Source of the DNA: an uncultured Dehalococcoidia bacterium
Lineage (GTDB): Bacteria > Chloroflexota > Dehalococcoidia > Tepidiformales > Tepidiformaceae
Direction of reading: 5' to 3'
DNA length: 64,000 nt
Assembly: GCA_938015525.1 (NCBI GenBank)
Contig: CALLPC010000007.1
Location: 62,001-126,000 of the forward strand
A program made the translations under genes and the position numbers. Below, one piece after another: positions 23,288 to 30,811 of this stretch. The stretch's first letter is position 1. Each line of letters begins with the position of its first letter. The notes beneath the pieces are model-generated. The model was not told where the DNA came from. It ran no database searches and saw only the letters and a list, made by a program, of their open reading frames with translations.

Positions 23288-23571
23288 TCGCTCGGCGGCT
23301 CCTTGCCGGGGGAAGTCCCAAGAGATTCCATGAACCTCTGAAACGCCTCGGGGCTCGCCCACGCAAACGGGGCCTCACGGGCGCGCTGGAGCCAGGCCTC
23401 GAAATCGGCCGCAGCCTCCGCCGCGAGTTCGCCGAGCCGCACGTTCGCTTCCACCAGCAAACTCGCCGAAGCGAACAGGTCGGACCAGCGCTGGAGAACG
23501 ACGGCATACTGGCGGCCAAACTCGAGCGCGCGGTCCGAGGGAGCGAGGAACGGCGAGCGCCCGCGTGCCAT
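23284..23571 (-). CDS. Small helical protein, unrecognised
   Basis: A 95-residue protein predicted mostly helical: MARGRSPFLAPSDRALEFGRQYAVVLQRWSDLFASASLLVEANVRLGEL and so on, ending GTSPGKEPPSD. It has no signal peptide, membrane helix or metal motif; a run of heptad-like residues (VVLQRWSDLFASASLLVEANVRL) suggests a bundle. I do not recognise it; a phasin-like function would fit size and helix content but nothing proves it. ATG 23571 is preferred because TATACT ends 6 nt before it, giving a leaderless start; the larger track ORF has no support. It converges with comM (4-bp overlap) and diverges from the small membrane gene. Confidence 0.6.
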   Translation of the reverse strand: MARGRSPFLAPSDRALEFGRQYAVVLQRWSDLFASASLLVEANVRLGELAAEAAADFEAWLQRAREAPFAWASPEAFQRFMESLGTSPGKEPPSD

Positions 23572-23577
23572 GGGGGG

Positions 23578-23583
23578 AGTATA
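23578..23583 (-). promoter_or_regulatory. -10 box of a leaderless gene
   Basis: TATACT on the minus strand ends 6 nt before ATG 23571. Confidence 0.55.
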
Positions 23584-23613
23584 CGCCGGCGGCGGCGTCA
23601 CCTGCTGACGATG

Positions 23614-23683
23614 TTCGAACATTTGTGTTGACACCAGCACATCCGTTCGCCTAGGCTCTGTTCCACGTTTCGAACGGATGTGC
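23614..23683 (+). promoter_or_regulatory. Promoter with LexA-like operator repeats
   Basis: TTGACA (23628-23633) and TAGGCT (23652-23657) with an 18-bp spacer form a promoter. It is overlapped by three copies of CGAACnnnTGTG: TTCGAACATTTGTG upstream, and two copies as a perfect 13-bp inverted repeat, GCACATCCGTTCG at 23637-23649 and its complement at 23671-23683. CGAAC-N4-GTTC is the Gram-positive/Chloroflexota LexA box; the fit here is partial. Confidence 0.5.
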
Positions 23684-23688
23684 GCATC

Positions 23689-23901
23689 ATGGCGAACCCT
23701 CTTCTCACCGTCCTCGTCGACCTCGCCCTCATCGGTTCCGCGCTGGGCATTCTCAGCGCAATGCTGGCGGAAGCGTGCATCGACCGTCGGCCGCGCATCG
23801 GCACCCACCGGCCTCGACCGGTCCATCGGCCGCTCAGCTCGGCCGCACCAAAGCGGGACCGCGGGCTTCAGCTCACGGTGGGAGGCCGCCGCATTGCCTG
23901 A
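23689..23901 (+). CDS. Small single-pass membrane protein, possibly SOS-controlled
   Basis: A 70-residue protein with an N-terminal membrane helix (NPLLTVLVDLALIGSALGILSAML, about residues 3-26) and a basic, Arg/Pro-rich cytoplasmic tail. It begins MANPLLTV at ATG 23689; a GTG three codons earlier is possible. There is a tail of the type RPRIGTHRPRPVHRP and no known domain. The promoter region carries LexA-like operator repeats, so it may be induced by DNA damage, like other small membrane inhibitors of division (YneA, SidA type). The gene is short and low-complexity, so it could be spurious; the promoter and operator are the main support. Confidence 0.45.
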   Translation: MANPLLTVLVDLALIGSALGILSAMLAEACIDRRPRIGTHRPRPVHRPLSSAAPKRDRGLQLTVGGRRIA

Positions 23902-23902
23902 G

Positions 23903-26161
23903 TCAGGTGGCCGTGCGGCGGAGCGGCAAGGGCGCCTCTTCGGGGAGCGGTTTTCGCCGGCGTTCCTGCACCCGTTCGACGGAGCGGATACCGCGGACGA
24001 TTTCGATCCGGGCCAGGAGCCGGGAAAGCTGCTCGACTCCGGTCGTCTCGAGCGTCGTGGTGATCGTGACCGAGCCGTCACCATTCTCCACGGTTCGCAC
24101 GCCGACCATGTTGACCTTCTCATCGGTCACCACGGTGGTGATGTCGCGGAGGAGCCCGACGCGGTCCCACGCATCGATGCGGATGGAGACCGGATAGGTG
24201 CGCGTGACGGTTCCCCACTCGACTTCGACGATTCGCTCACGCTCCGCTTCGTTGAGGATGTTGAGACAATCGGCCCGGTGAACCGTGACCCCGCGGGAGC
24301 GGGTGACATATCCGATAATCTGGTCGCCGGGGACAGGGTTGCAGCAGCGGGCCATCGTCGTCAGCAGGTTGCCCACGCCGAGCACCCGCATGCCCGGACC
24401 GCCGAGCTTCGCGGGCTCCTGCTTCTGCGGGAGCTCGGGCGGTTCCTCGGCCTCCTCCCGCTCGATGACGGCGGCGACTTTGCGGGCGATGCTGTTCGTG
24501 CTCACCCCGCCGTAGCCGATGGCCGCGAGGAAATCGTCCCAGTTCGAATAGTTGAAGAGCTGGAGGAGCTGCTCCTGCCTCTCGGCAACGTCCCATCCAA
24601 GACGCTTGAGCTCCTTCTCGAGCATCTCGCGGCCGCGCTCGATGTTCTCGGCCCGTTCCTGCTTTCGGAACCACTGCCGGATCTTTTCGCGCGAATGCGC
24701 GGTCCGGATGTACCCGAGATTCTGGTTGAGCCAGTCTCGCGAAGGCCCTTTGCTGGTCCGACTGCGGAGAATTTCGACGACATCGCCCGTTTTGAGCGGC
24801 GAGTTGAGTGCGACCATCCGGCCGTTCACCTTCGCGCCGACCGTCTGGTGGCCGAGGTCGGTGTGGATGCGGTAGGCGAAGTCGAGCGGAGTCGCGCCCG
24901 CGGGCAGATCGAGCACGTCCCCTTTGGGGGTATACACAAAAACCTGGTCGTGGAAGATGTCGGTTTTGACTGATTCGACGAACTCGTCGGCGCCGGCGAG
25001 GTCGCGCTGCCATTCGATGAGCTGGCGCAGCCATGCGATTCGCTCCTCGTCGCGGCCAGCCTGCTTCCCGCCCTCCTTGTACCGCCAGTGGGCCGCGATG
25101 CCGTACTCGGCGACGCGGTGCATCTCCCACGTCCGGATCTGGATTTCGAGAGGACGCCCGCCCGGCCCGACGACCGTGGTGTGGAGCGACTGGTACATCG
25201 AGTCCTTCGGGTTGCCGATGTAGTCGTCGAACTGACCGGGTATCGGCCGCCAGAGCGCGTGGATGACGCCGAGCGCGTGGTAGCACTCTGAGACGGTATC
25301 GACGAAAACGCGCATGGCGAGCAGGTCGTAAATCTGGTCGAAGCTCTTCGACTGTGCCGAATAGCGCCGCATCTTCTGATAGATGCTGTAGATGTGCTTC
25401 GCCCGGCCTGTGACTTCGGCTTTTATCCCGGCTGCGGCGAGGTGTTCTTTGAGAATGGCCGAGGCCTCCGCGATGACCCGCTCGCGAGTGACACGCTTGG
25501 AGGCCAGGAGCTCGGCGATCTCGCGGTACTTCTCGGGCTCGAGGTAGCGGAAAGCGAGGTCTTCGAGCTCCCATTTGATCTGCCAGACGCCCAGGCGGCT
25601 GGCGAGCGGGGCGAAAATCTCCTGCGTCTCGAGGGCGATACGCCGCTGCTTCTCCGGCGGAAAGGCCCAGAGCGTACGCATGTTGTGGAGCCGGTCGCAC
25701 AGCTTGATGAGGACGACGCTCAGGTCCTCCGCCATAGCGAGGAACATCTTCCGGAGGTTTTGCGCCTGGGTGGTCCCCCGCATCGGGTCGAGGTCGGCCA
25801 CGTTCATCGGCAGCTTATCGAGTTTGGTGAGCGCTTCGACGAGCTTTGCGACCCGGGGACCGAACCGTTCCGCGATCTCCTCGTTGCGGACTCCGCAATC
25901 TTCCTGGACGTCATGGAGCAGGGCGGCGGCAATCGCGAGGTGGTCAAGCTCGAGGTTGGCAACGAGTTCAGCGACCGCCACGGGGTGGGTAATGTACGGG
26001 TCGCCCGTTTTTCGGAATTGCCCTTCGTGATGTCGGGCCGCGAAGGCGAAGGCGTCGCGGATGATGTCGAGGCGTTCCGCCGGGAGGTACTGGCTGGCGC
26101 GCGTGAGCACGGCATCGATGGTGACGCTGGCTACGGCGGGCTCTCCGGGGCTTACGGACAT
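23903..26161 (-). CDS. rel: Bifunctional (p)ppGpp synthetase/hydrolase (RelA/SpoT family)
   Basis: A 752-residue long RSH protein controlling the stringent response. Order of domains: N-terminal HD hydrolase (about 25-180; LLHDVQEDCG with the HDxxED core, and KLCDRLHNMRTL), synthetase (about 230-350; DLLAMRVFVDT, YIGNPKDSMYQSLHTTVVG, EIQIRTWEMHRVAEYGIAAHW), TGS (about 395-460; VYTPKGDVLDLPAGATPLDFAY), a zinc-finger/helical region with NLLTTMARCCNPVPGDQIIGY, and a C-terminal ACT domain. The hydrolase HDxxED is intact, so it should be bifunctional. ATG 26161; its promoter overlaps that of divergent hisS. The 3' end lies 1 bp from the small membrane gene stop. Confidence 0.95.
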   Translation of the reverse strand: MSVSPGEPAVASVTIDAVLTRASQYLPAERLDIIRDAFAFAARHHEGQFRKTGDPYITHPVAVAELVANLELDHLAIAAALLHDVQEDCGVRNEEIAERFGPRVAKLVEALTKLDKLPMNVADLDPMRGTTQAQNLRKMFLAMAEDLSVVLIKLCDRLHNMRTLWAFPPEKQRRIALETQEIFAPLASRLGVWQIKWELEDLAFRYLEPEKYREIAELLASKRVTRERVIAEASAILKEHLAAAGIKAEVTGRAKHIYSIYQKMRRYSAQSKSFDQIYDLLAMRVFVDTVSECYHALGVIHALWRPIPGQFDDYIGNPKDSMYQSLHTTVVGPGGRPLEIQIRTWEMHRVAEYGIAAHWRYKEGGKQAGRDEERIAWLRQLIEWQRDLAGADEFVESVKTDIFHDQVFVYTPKGDVLDLPAGATPLDFAYRIHTDLGHQTVGAKVNGRMVALNSPLKTGDVVEILRSRTSKGPSRDWLNQNLGYIRTAHSREKIRQWFRKQERAENIERGREMLEKELKRLGWDVAERQEQLLQLFNYSNWDDFLAAIGYGGVSTNSIARKVAAVIEREEAEEPPELPQKQEPAKLGGPGMRVLGVGNLLTTMARCCNPVPGDQIIGYVTRSRGVTVHRADCLNILNEAERERIVEVEWGTVTRTYPVSIRIDAWDRVGLLRDITTVVTDEKVNMVGVRTVENGDGSVTITTTLETTGVEQLSRLLARIEIVRGIRSVERVQERRRKPLPEEAPLPLRRTAT

Positions 26162-26198
26162 CGGCGGCGGCCTCTTTGCCGGGGCAATCCTTCTCCTT

Positions 26199-26208
26199 AT
26201 CCTAACAT
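26199..26208. promoter_or_regulatory. Interlocked divergent -10 boxes for rel and hisS
   Basis: TAGGAT on the minus strand (26199-26204, for rel) and TAACAT on the plus strand (26203-26208, for hisS) overlap by 2 bp, so RNA polymerase can probably occupy only one at a time. Confidence 0.45.
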
Positions 26209-26238
26209 GCTGTCACCCCCGCTCGTCAGGACAGCGCC

Positions 26239-27516
26239 ATGCCCCGTTTCCAGGCCCCCCGCGGCACGCAGGATGTCCTGCCCGCGATGCAGCCCTACTG
26301 GCATGCCGTCCTCGATGCCGTGCGCGAGGTGGCGCGGCTCCATGGGTTCCAGCGCATCGATACGCCGATGTTCGAAGATGCCGGCGTCTTCGAAAAAGGG
26401 AGCGGCGACACGACCGACATCGTCGAAAAAGAGATGTACGTCTTCGAGGACCGGGGAGGCGACCGGCTCGCGCTGACACCCGAGGGCACCCCGGCCATCG
26501 TCCGCGCCTATCTCGAGCATGGGATGGGCAGCTGGCCGCACCCTGTGCGGCTTTACACCACCCACCCGATGTTTCGCTACGACCGGCCGCAAAAAGGCCG
26601 CTACCGCCAGCACACCCAGTTCGATGCGGAAGTGCTCGGCTCGGCCGACCCGCTCGTCGATGCCGAAGTCATTTCGATGCTCTGGCGGCTGTACGGGATG
26701 CTCGGCATCCGCGGCATCACCGTGCGCCTCGGGTCACTCGACGACCTCGAACCCCGCCGGGCTTATGTCGAGCGCCTGAAGGAGTACTACCGGCCTGTCC
26801 TCAGCCGCCTATCGGAGGATAGCCAGCGGCGCTTCGAGCGAAACCCGCTGCGGCTGCTCGACAGCAAGGACGAGCGGGACCAGGCATTCAAGGAAGCGGC
26901 GCCGAAGCTGGTTGACCAGCTCAGCCCAGCTGCCCGGGAGCACCACGAAGCCGTGCAGGCGGCTCTCACGGCTGCCGGCGTCAGGTTCATCGTGGACCCG
27001 CTGCTCGTGCGAGGACTCGACTACTACAACCGAACCGTGTTCGAAGTGGTGCCAGACGACGACGACCGGGCCCAGGGCACGATCGGCGGTGGCGGCCGGT
27101 ACGACGGGCTCGTCGAATTGCTCGGCGGTCCGCCCACCCCGGGCATCGGGTTCGGGACGGGCATCGAGCGTGTCATCCTGGAAATGCAGAAAAACGGCGT
27201 CGTCTTCGAACCGGCGCCAACGGCCGAGGTCTTCATCGTCCACAGGGGCGAGGGCTCAGGGCCGGCCGCCATCCGCCTCGCGGCTGCTCTCCGGGACCGC
27301 GGTGTCGCAGCGGTCATCGGCGAGGGCAGCCGTTCGTTCAAGGCGCAGCTCCGCTCGGCGAATGCCGCCGGAGCGAGGCTGGCGCTCATCCTCGGCGAGG
27401 AGGAGCTGGCCAAGGGCGCTGTGCTGCTGAAGCTGCTCGACCGGGAGGGAGAGCAGGCACCAGTGCCGCTGGACCGCGCCGCAGCCGAGGCGACGGAGCG
27501 GCTCCGGGCCGGCTGA
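26239..27516 (+). CDS. hisS: Histidyl-tRNA synthetase
   Basis: A 425-residue class II synthetase charging tRNA-His. The class II motif 1 region is FQRIDTPMFEDAGVF, motif 2 reads YTTHPMFRYDRPQKGRYRQHTQFD, the histidine-A motifs are LVRGLDYYNRTVFEV and GGGGRYDGLVELLGG, and motif 3 is PGIGFGTGIERVI. A C-terminal anticodon-binding domain begins near VFIVHRGEG. Length is normal. ATG 26239 lies 5 nt after AGGA with a ~30-nt leader and follows the divergent promoter shared with rel. The pairing of hisS with rel is common in bacteria and links tRNA charging with the stringent response. Confidence 0.95.
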   Translation: MPRFQAPRGTQDVLPAMQPYWHAVLDAVREVARLHGFQRIDTPMFEDAGVFEKGSGDTTDIVEKEMYVFEDRGGDRLALTPEGTPAIVRAYLEHGMGSWPHPVRLYTTHPMFRYDRPQKGRYRQHTQFDAEVLGSADPLVDAEVISMLWRLYGMLGIRGITVRLGSLDDLEPRRAYVERLKEYYRPVLSRLSEDSQRRFERNPLRLLDSKDERDQAFKEAAPKLVDQLSPAAREHHEAVQAALTAAGVRFIVDPLLVRGLDYYNRTVFEVVPDDDDRAQGTIGGGGRYDGLVELLGGPPTPGIGFGTGIERVILEMQKNGVVFEPAPTAEVFIVHRGEGSGPAAIRLAAALRDRGVAAVIGEGSRSFKAQLRSANAAGARLALILGEEELAKGAVLLKLLDREGEQAPVPLDRAAAEATERLRAG

Positions 27517-27553
27517 AACCGGGTCTTTCCGTTCCGCTTTACGGCCCCGCCGG

Positions 27554-27559
27554 TACGAT
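27554..27559 (+). promoter_or_regulatory. -10 box of a leaderless gene
   Basis: TACGAT ends 6 nt before ATG 27566. Confidence 0.5.
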
Positions 27560-27565
27560 TGAGCA

Positions 27566-28303
27566 ATGCCGGGGGAAAATGGCGGCGCGCAGCCCGACTG
27601 GTACGAAGTCCTCGAGGTTTCGCCCAACGCGAGCCCTGAGGTGATAGACGCAGCCTATCGAAGCCTCTCGGCACGATGCGCCGCAGACCCTGACCCGGCC
27701 GTTCGAGAGCGGCGTCAGTTGCTGGATGCCGCATGGGAAATCCTGGGTGACGCGAGGCGGCGGGCCGAGTACGACGCCCGCAGGAACGGAGGTTTCGCGC
27801 AGCCGGCCGTCGAGGCGCCGCCCCCCGGCGCCCTGGTGGCGTGCCCGCGCGACCCCGGCGTCGAGACGGGGCTCCGCTGCAGCCGCTGCGGCACACCGAT
27901 CTGTCCCCGGTGCCTCGTCCAGACGCCCGTCGGGGCCCGCTGCCGCGACTGTGCAAGGATTGCGAAGAACCCCATCTATACACTGACGGCCGGGGGAATG
28001 GCACGGGCCGCCGCTGCGTCTCTGGTCGGCGGAGTGGCGATGGGACTCATCTGGGGCCTCGTGCTGCTACCGTTCACCTTCGGGTTCTTCGCGATTTTCG
28101 TCGGCGCCGGGCTGGGGTATGCATTCACCCGCGTGCTGGAGTTCGCGACCGGGCGAAAGCGCGGACCCGCCGTCGTCAGCTTTGCCATCGCGGGGATCCT
28201 GGTCGCCTGGGGCGTGATGGCACTGCTCGTTCCCCAGGTATGGCTGTACGGCGCCCTGCCGGCAGGAATCGCCGCATACCTCGCGTACGCAAGCCTGCGC
28301 TGA
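27566..28303 (+). CDS. Degenerate J-domain, B-box-type zinc finger and four-helix membrane protein
   Basis: A 245-residue protein with three parts. Residues 10-75 resemble a DnaJ domain (WYEVLEVSPNASPEVIDAAYRSLSARC), but the HPD signature is ADPDP, lacking His, so DnaK stimulation is unlikely. Residues about 90-130 form a B-box-like zinc finger (CPRDPGVETGLRCSRCGTPICPRC, with later CRDC). Residues about 145-245 contain three or four membrane helices (LVGGVAMGLIWGLVLLPFTF and others). The mix of J-like domain and zinc finger before membrane helices is recurrent in Chloroflexota and cyanobacterial-type proteins; function unknown. Leaderless start after TACGAT. Confidence 0.75.
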   Translation: MPGENGGAQPDWYEVLEVSPNASPEVIDAAYRSLSARCAADPDPAVRERRQLLDAAWEILGDARRRAEYDARRNGGFAQPAVEAPPPGALVACPRDPGVETGLRCSRCGTPICPRCLVQTPVGARCRDCARIAKNPIYTLTAGGMARAAAASLVGGVAMGLIWGLVLLPFTFGFFAIFVGAGLGYAFTRVLEFATGRKRGPAVVSFAIAGILVAWGVMALLVPQVWLYGALPAGIAAYLAYASLR

Positions 28304-28335
28304 CAGGCGAGCATTCAGGGGATGGCGGGAGGGTG

Positions 28336-28584
28336 CTACTGGACGATGAAGCTCATCACACCGATGAAGCCGAGGCTGATGAGACCGACGACGAGGATGC
28401 CGAGGAGGTCGCGGCGAACGTAGCCGTAATCCCGCGTGATGTGGTGCGCACGGACCTGGGGGTGGTGCGGCCGGGATCGGCGGGCAGCGGGCGCCGGAGG
28501 AGCGTCAGCGGCAGCGGGCCGGGGGAGGGTGGAGGCCGGGGCATCGACGCGCCGGCGCCGGCGGGGACGTTCGGTGCTGCTCAC
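28336..28584 (-). CDS. Small C-tail-anchored membrane protein, unrecognised
   Basis: An 82-residue protein: Arg/Pro/Ala-rich, low-complexity N-terminal half (RPRRRRRVDAPAS), then HHITRDYGYVRRDLLGILVVGLISLGFIGVMSFIVQ, with one membrane helix at the very C terminus. The basic part faces the cytoplasm. The linker-plus-anchor build is similar to small membrane proteins found near chemotaxis or secretion genes in Chloroflexota, but I assign no function. GTG 28584 is decided by TACTAT 7 nt before it. It lies 43 bp from the end of cheX, antiparallel to the J-domain gene. Confidence 0.65.
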   Translation of the reverse strand: MSSTERPRRRRRVDAPASTLPRPAAADAPPAPAARRSRPHHPQVRAHHITRDYGYVRRDLLGILVVGLISLGFIGVMSFIVQ

Positions 28585-28591
28585 GGACGTG

Positions 28592-28597
28592 ATAGTA
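28592..28597 (-). promoter_or_regulatory. -10 box of a leaderless gene
   Basis: TACTAT on the minus strand ends 7 nt before GTG 28584. Confidence 0.5.
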
Positions 28598-28627
28598 CCC
28601 CCGGCATGAGCAACGCTCTAGGCAGAC

Positions 28628-29149
28628 TCAGACCTCTTTGATCGCGATGTCGATATTGAATTCACCGAAAGACACCACGAGGGGGATGACGAGACGCGTG
28701 AGGTTGAGCGTGGCGATGCTGCTGCCCCTCCCGAGGAGAAGGACCGGCGGCGACATATCGCTCGGGAACCCGTTCTTTTCGAGCGCGATGCCTGCCTGGC
28801 CGGTGATCATGTTGGCCAGCTCGGCGATGGCACTCTGGGGCAGTGCATCGAACTCGCCCACCGGCTCGCCGATCATCCGGGAAGCGAATTCCTTCGCCGT
28901 CTGCTCTGACATCGAGTAGATGACGAGGCCAGCGACTCCGCCCGTGATGGCGATGAGCACGGAGACCTCGTTTGACGTCTGGGGTGAGCGGACGCGGTGG
29001 AGCTGGCCGCGGGTGACCCGCTCGCCGCATTCCTGCTGGATGACCCGGGCAGCCGCCTCGACGAACGGGGCGATGAGTTCGACCCTGGCCTTTTCCCCGG
29101 CTTCGGCGGCGGCCTGGGCGGCCTCGGCGACGGTGATCCTGGCGTGCAT
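28628..29149 (-). CDS. cheX: CheX-type chemotaxis phosphatase
   Basis: A 173-residue CheX/CheC-superfamily protein that dephosphorylates CheY-P. The phosphatase signature ExxN is in IAELANMITGQAGIALEKNG. Other family marks are LIAITGGVAGLVIYSMSEQTAKEFASRMIG and a final strand FGEFNIDIAIKEV. The N-terminal ~45 residues (AEAAQAAAEAGEKARVELIAPF) form a helix. ATG 29149 behind AGGAGGAAG. It is the third gene of the fliM operon on the minus strand, opposite the che operon, so with CheC the cell has two phosphatases. Confidence 0.85.
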   Translation of the reverse strand: MHARITVAEAAQAAAEAGEKARVELIAPFVEAAARVIQQECGERVTRGQLHRVRSPQTSNEVSVLIAITGGVAGLVIYSMSEQTAKEFASRMIGEPVGEFDALPQSAIAELANMITGQAGIALEKNGFPSDMSPPVLLLGRGSSIATLNLTRLVIPLVVSFGEFNIDIAIKEV

Positions 29150-29199
29150 GGCTTCCTCCTGGCGGTGCGCCCGAACAGGTTGCAACAGTGCCCGCGCCG

Positions 29200-29550
29200 T
29201 CAACCGACCTGGAGCGTGCGCCCGAGGTCGGAGGCGTAGGCGCCGAAATCGTCGATATCCCGTGAGGTAATGGTCACCGTCGCCGGGAGGATACCGTGCT
29301 CTTCGAGGCGCATCGCCAGCTCCCAGCGCGCCCACGTCTTGAGCAGTGTCGCTCGCTCGACCGGGGCGAAACGGGCGCGGGCCATCTGCTGCACGATTTT
29401 CCGGTGCGCGTCCTGGGAGATGAGGACCGTGACGGTGCTCATGCCCGCCCGGCCCCCGTCGACCTTGAAGACGAGCCGGTGGAACCCGGACCCGCCGTTC
29501 ATGAACTCCGAGGACATGAGAACCGCGCGGATGGGAATCGTGCTAGCCAT
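29200..29550 (-). CDS. Unknown protein encoded between fliM and cheX
   Basis: A 116-residue protein I do not recognise. It begins MASTIPIRAVLMSSEFMNGGSGFHR, then VDGGRAGMSTVTVLISQDAHRKIVQQMARARFAPVERATLLKTWARWELAMRLEEHGI and ends TSRDIDDFGAYASDLGRTLQVG. Predicted fold is mixed alpha/beta with no signal peptide, Cys cluster or membrane segment. The ATG overlaps the fliM stop codon by 8 nt, so the two are translationally coupled. Position between the flagellar switch protein and a CheY-P phosphatase argues for a role at the motor switch or in CheY signalling; this is context only. Confidence 0.6.
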   Translation of the reverse strand: MASTIPIRAVLMSSEFMNGGSGFHRLVFKVDGGRAGMSTVTVLISQDAHRKIVQQMARARFAPVERATLLKTWARWELAMRLEEHGILPATVTITSRDIDDFGAYASDLGRTLQVG

Positions 29551-30592
29551 CGGCAACATCCTCGAACGGTTTCACCCAACCATCATCGTCAACGATACCC
29601 GTCACCTGTAGGGCCAGCCGCCTCCCGCGGGTGCCCGGAACGCCGGCGAAGCGCTCGCAGTTGCCGACCAGAAGCCGAAGGGGCTCATCGACCTCCCGGT
29701 CGAGGACGATGACGTCACCCGGTTCCAGCCGCGCGAGGTCGACGGCGGGCACCTTCGCCGAGCCGAGGATCGCGCGCAGGAGGACGCTCATCGGCAGGAC
29801 CTGCTCCTCGCGAACACGTTCATCCTCCTTGGCCTTTCGCGCCGGCCGGTTATCAAACAGACTCTGGCCGGTGAGCTTGGGGAGAATCTGCTCGAGGATG
29901 GTGAGCGGGAAGCAAAGCGAGATGCCGCCCGTCTGCTCCGCCAGGCGGATTTCGTACCAGGCGGTGATGACGAACTCAGACGGGGGAATGGCGTGCATCA
30001 CCTGGGGACCGAGCGCCAGCTCGGAGACGTCGGGGGTGAGCTCGACGATTCGCGCCCATGGCTCGATTAGCGAGCGGGCCACGTCCATCCCGATGTGGCG
30101 GATGAGGGCAATCTCGATATCGGTCAGGTCACGGTTGAGCACCCGGGGGGCCCGCTTTCCTTTGCCGCCGAGGAGCCTGTCGATGATGCCGAAGGCGACA
30201 TCCAGGCCGAAGGCCGTGACGGCGTAGCCCTGCAGCGGGGACATATCGATGATGATGACGACGGACTGGGTGCCGAGCTGGCTAACGTACTCCTCGTAGA
30301 TGCCCCGCTCGAGGGCGCTGAGGCGAGATTCGACCGGGGCCCGGAGCCGGGCGGAGAAGTTCGCCGCCATGGAGCTGGCGACGCCCTGCTGGATGATCTG
30401 GAGACCGCGCAGCTGTTCCTTGGAAAGTTTCTCAGGGTGACGGAAGTCGTACGGTTTTACCCTTCGGCCGCCGGAGTCTTTCCGGGAAGGCGGCGGCATG
30501 GCGACGATCGTGTCGGCGTCGAGCTGGCTCACGTCGGCGCTGAGCAGCGCATCGATTTCGCGCTGGGTGAGGACGGCGTTCTCGGATGCCAT
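29543..30592 (-). CDS. fliM: Flagellar motor switch protein FliM
   Basis: A 349-residue FliM. The N-terminal CheY-binding peptide is LTQREIDALL, like LSQDEIDALL of model bacteria, followed by a linker and RRVKPYDFRHPEKLSKEQLRGLQIIQ, the family signature. The middle domain carries YVSQLGTQSVVIIIDMSPLQGYAVTAFGLDVAFGIIDRLLGG and ARSLIEPWARIVELTPDVSELAL. The C-terminal SpoA/SPOA domain includes LEPGDVIVLDREVDEPLRLLVGN. It forms the C ring and binds CheY-P. Other flagellar genes are outside the window; its presence says the cell is probably motile. ATG 30592; divergent from cheW. Confidence 0.93.
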   Translation of the reverse strand: MASENAVLTQREIDALLSADVSQLDADTIVAMPPPSRKDSGGRRVKPYDFRHPEKLSKEQLRGLQIIQQGVASSMAANFSARLRAPVESRLSALERGIYEEYVSQLGTQSVVIIIDMSPLQGYAVTAFGLDVAFGIIDRLLGGKGKRAPRVLNRDLTDIEIALIRHIGMDVARSLIEPWARIVELTPDVSELALGPQVMHAIPPSEFVITAWYEIRLAEQTGGISLCFPLTILEQILPKLTGQSLFDNRPARKAKEDERVREEQVLPMSVLLRAILGSAKVPAVDLARLEPGDVIVLDREVDEPLRLLVGNCERFAGVPGTRGRRLALQVTGIVDDDGWVKPFEDVADG

Positions 30593-30811
30593 CGGCTGCC
30601 TGCCTCCTCCCGCAGTGTCCCTGTAGTCACTATCGGCACGAAATCCGCGGATCCCCTACCCCGGGAGTGACGATTCCCCCACCTCGGGGAGACGGGTTAG
30701 GGGAGATCCGGAGGCGCATCGGGGGAGCCGCCGATGCCCGGGGTTCGTCGTCGACTCGTAGCTTTTTGTAGCGCCCCGGCTGTGAGCCGGGATCCCTGAG
30801 GAGGACCGACC
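30593..30811. promoter_or_regulatory. Divergent fliM/cheW regulatory region
   Basis: A 219-bp gap holding promoters for both directions. It contains near-inverted repeats CCCCTACCCCG and GGGTTAGGGG, a TAGCTT-like box near 30760, and a 7-bp hairpin CCCGGCT-GTG-AGCCGGG (30775-30791) just before the cheW SD GAGGAGGA. No clean flagellar sigma-28 promoter was found. Confidence 0.4.
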
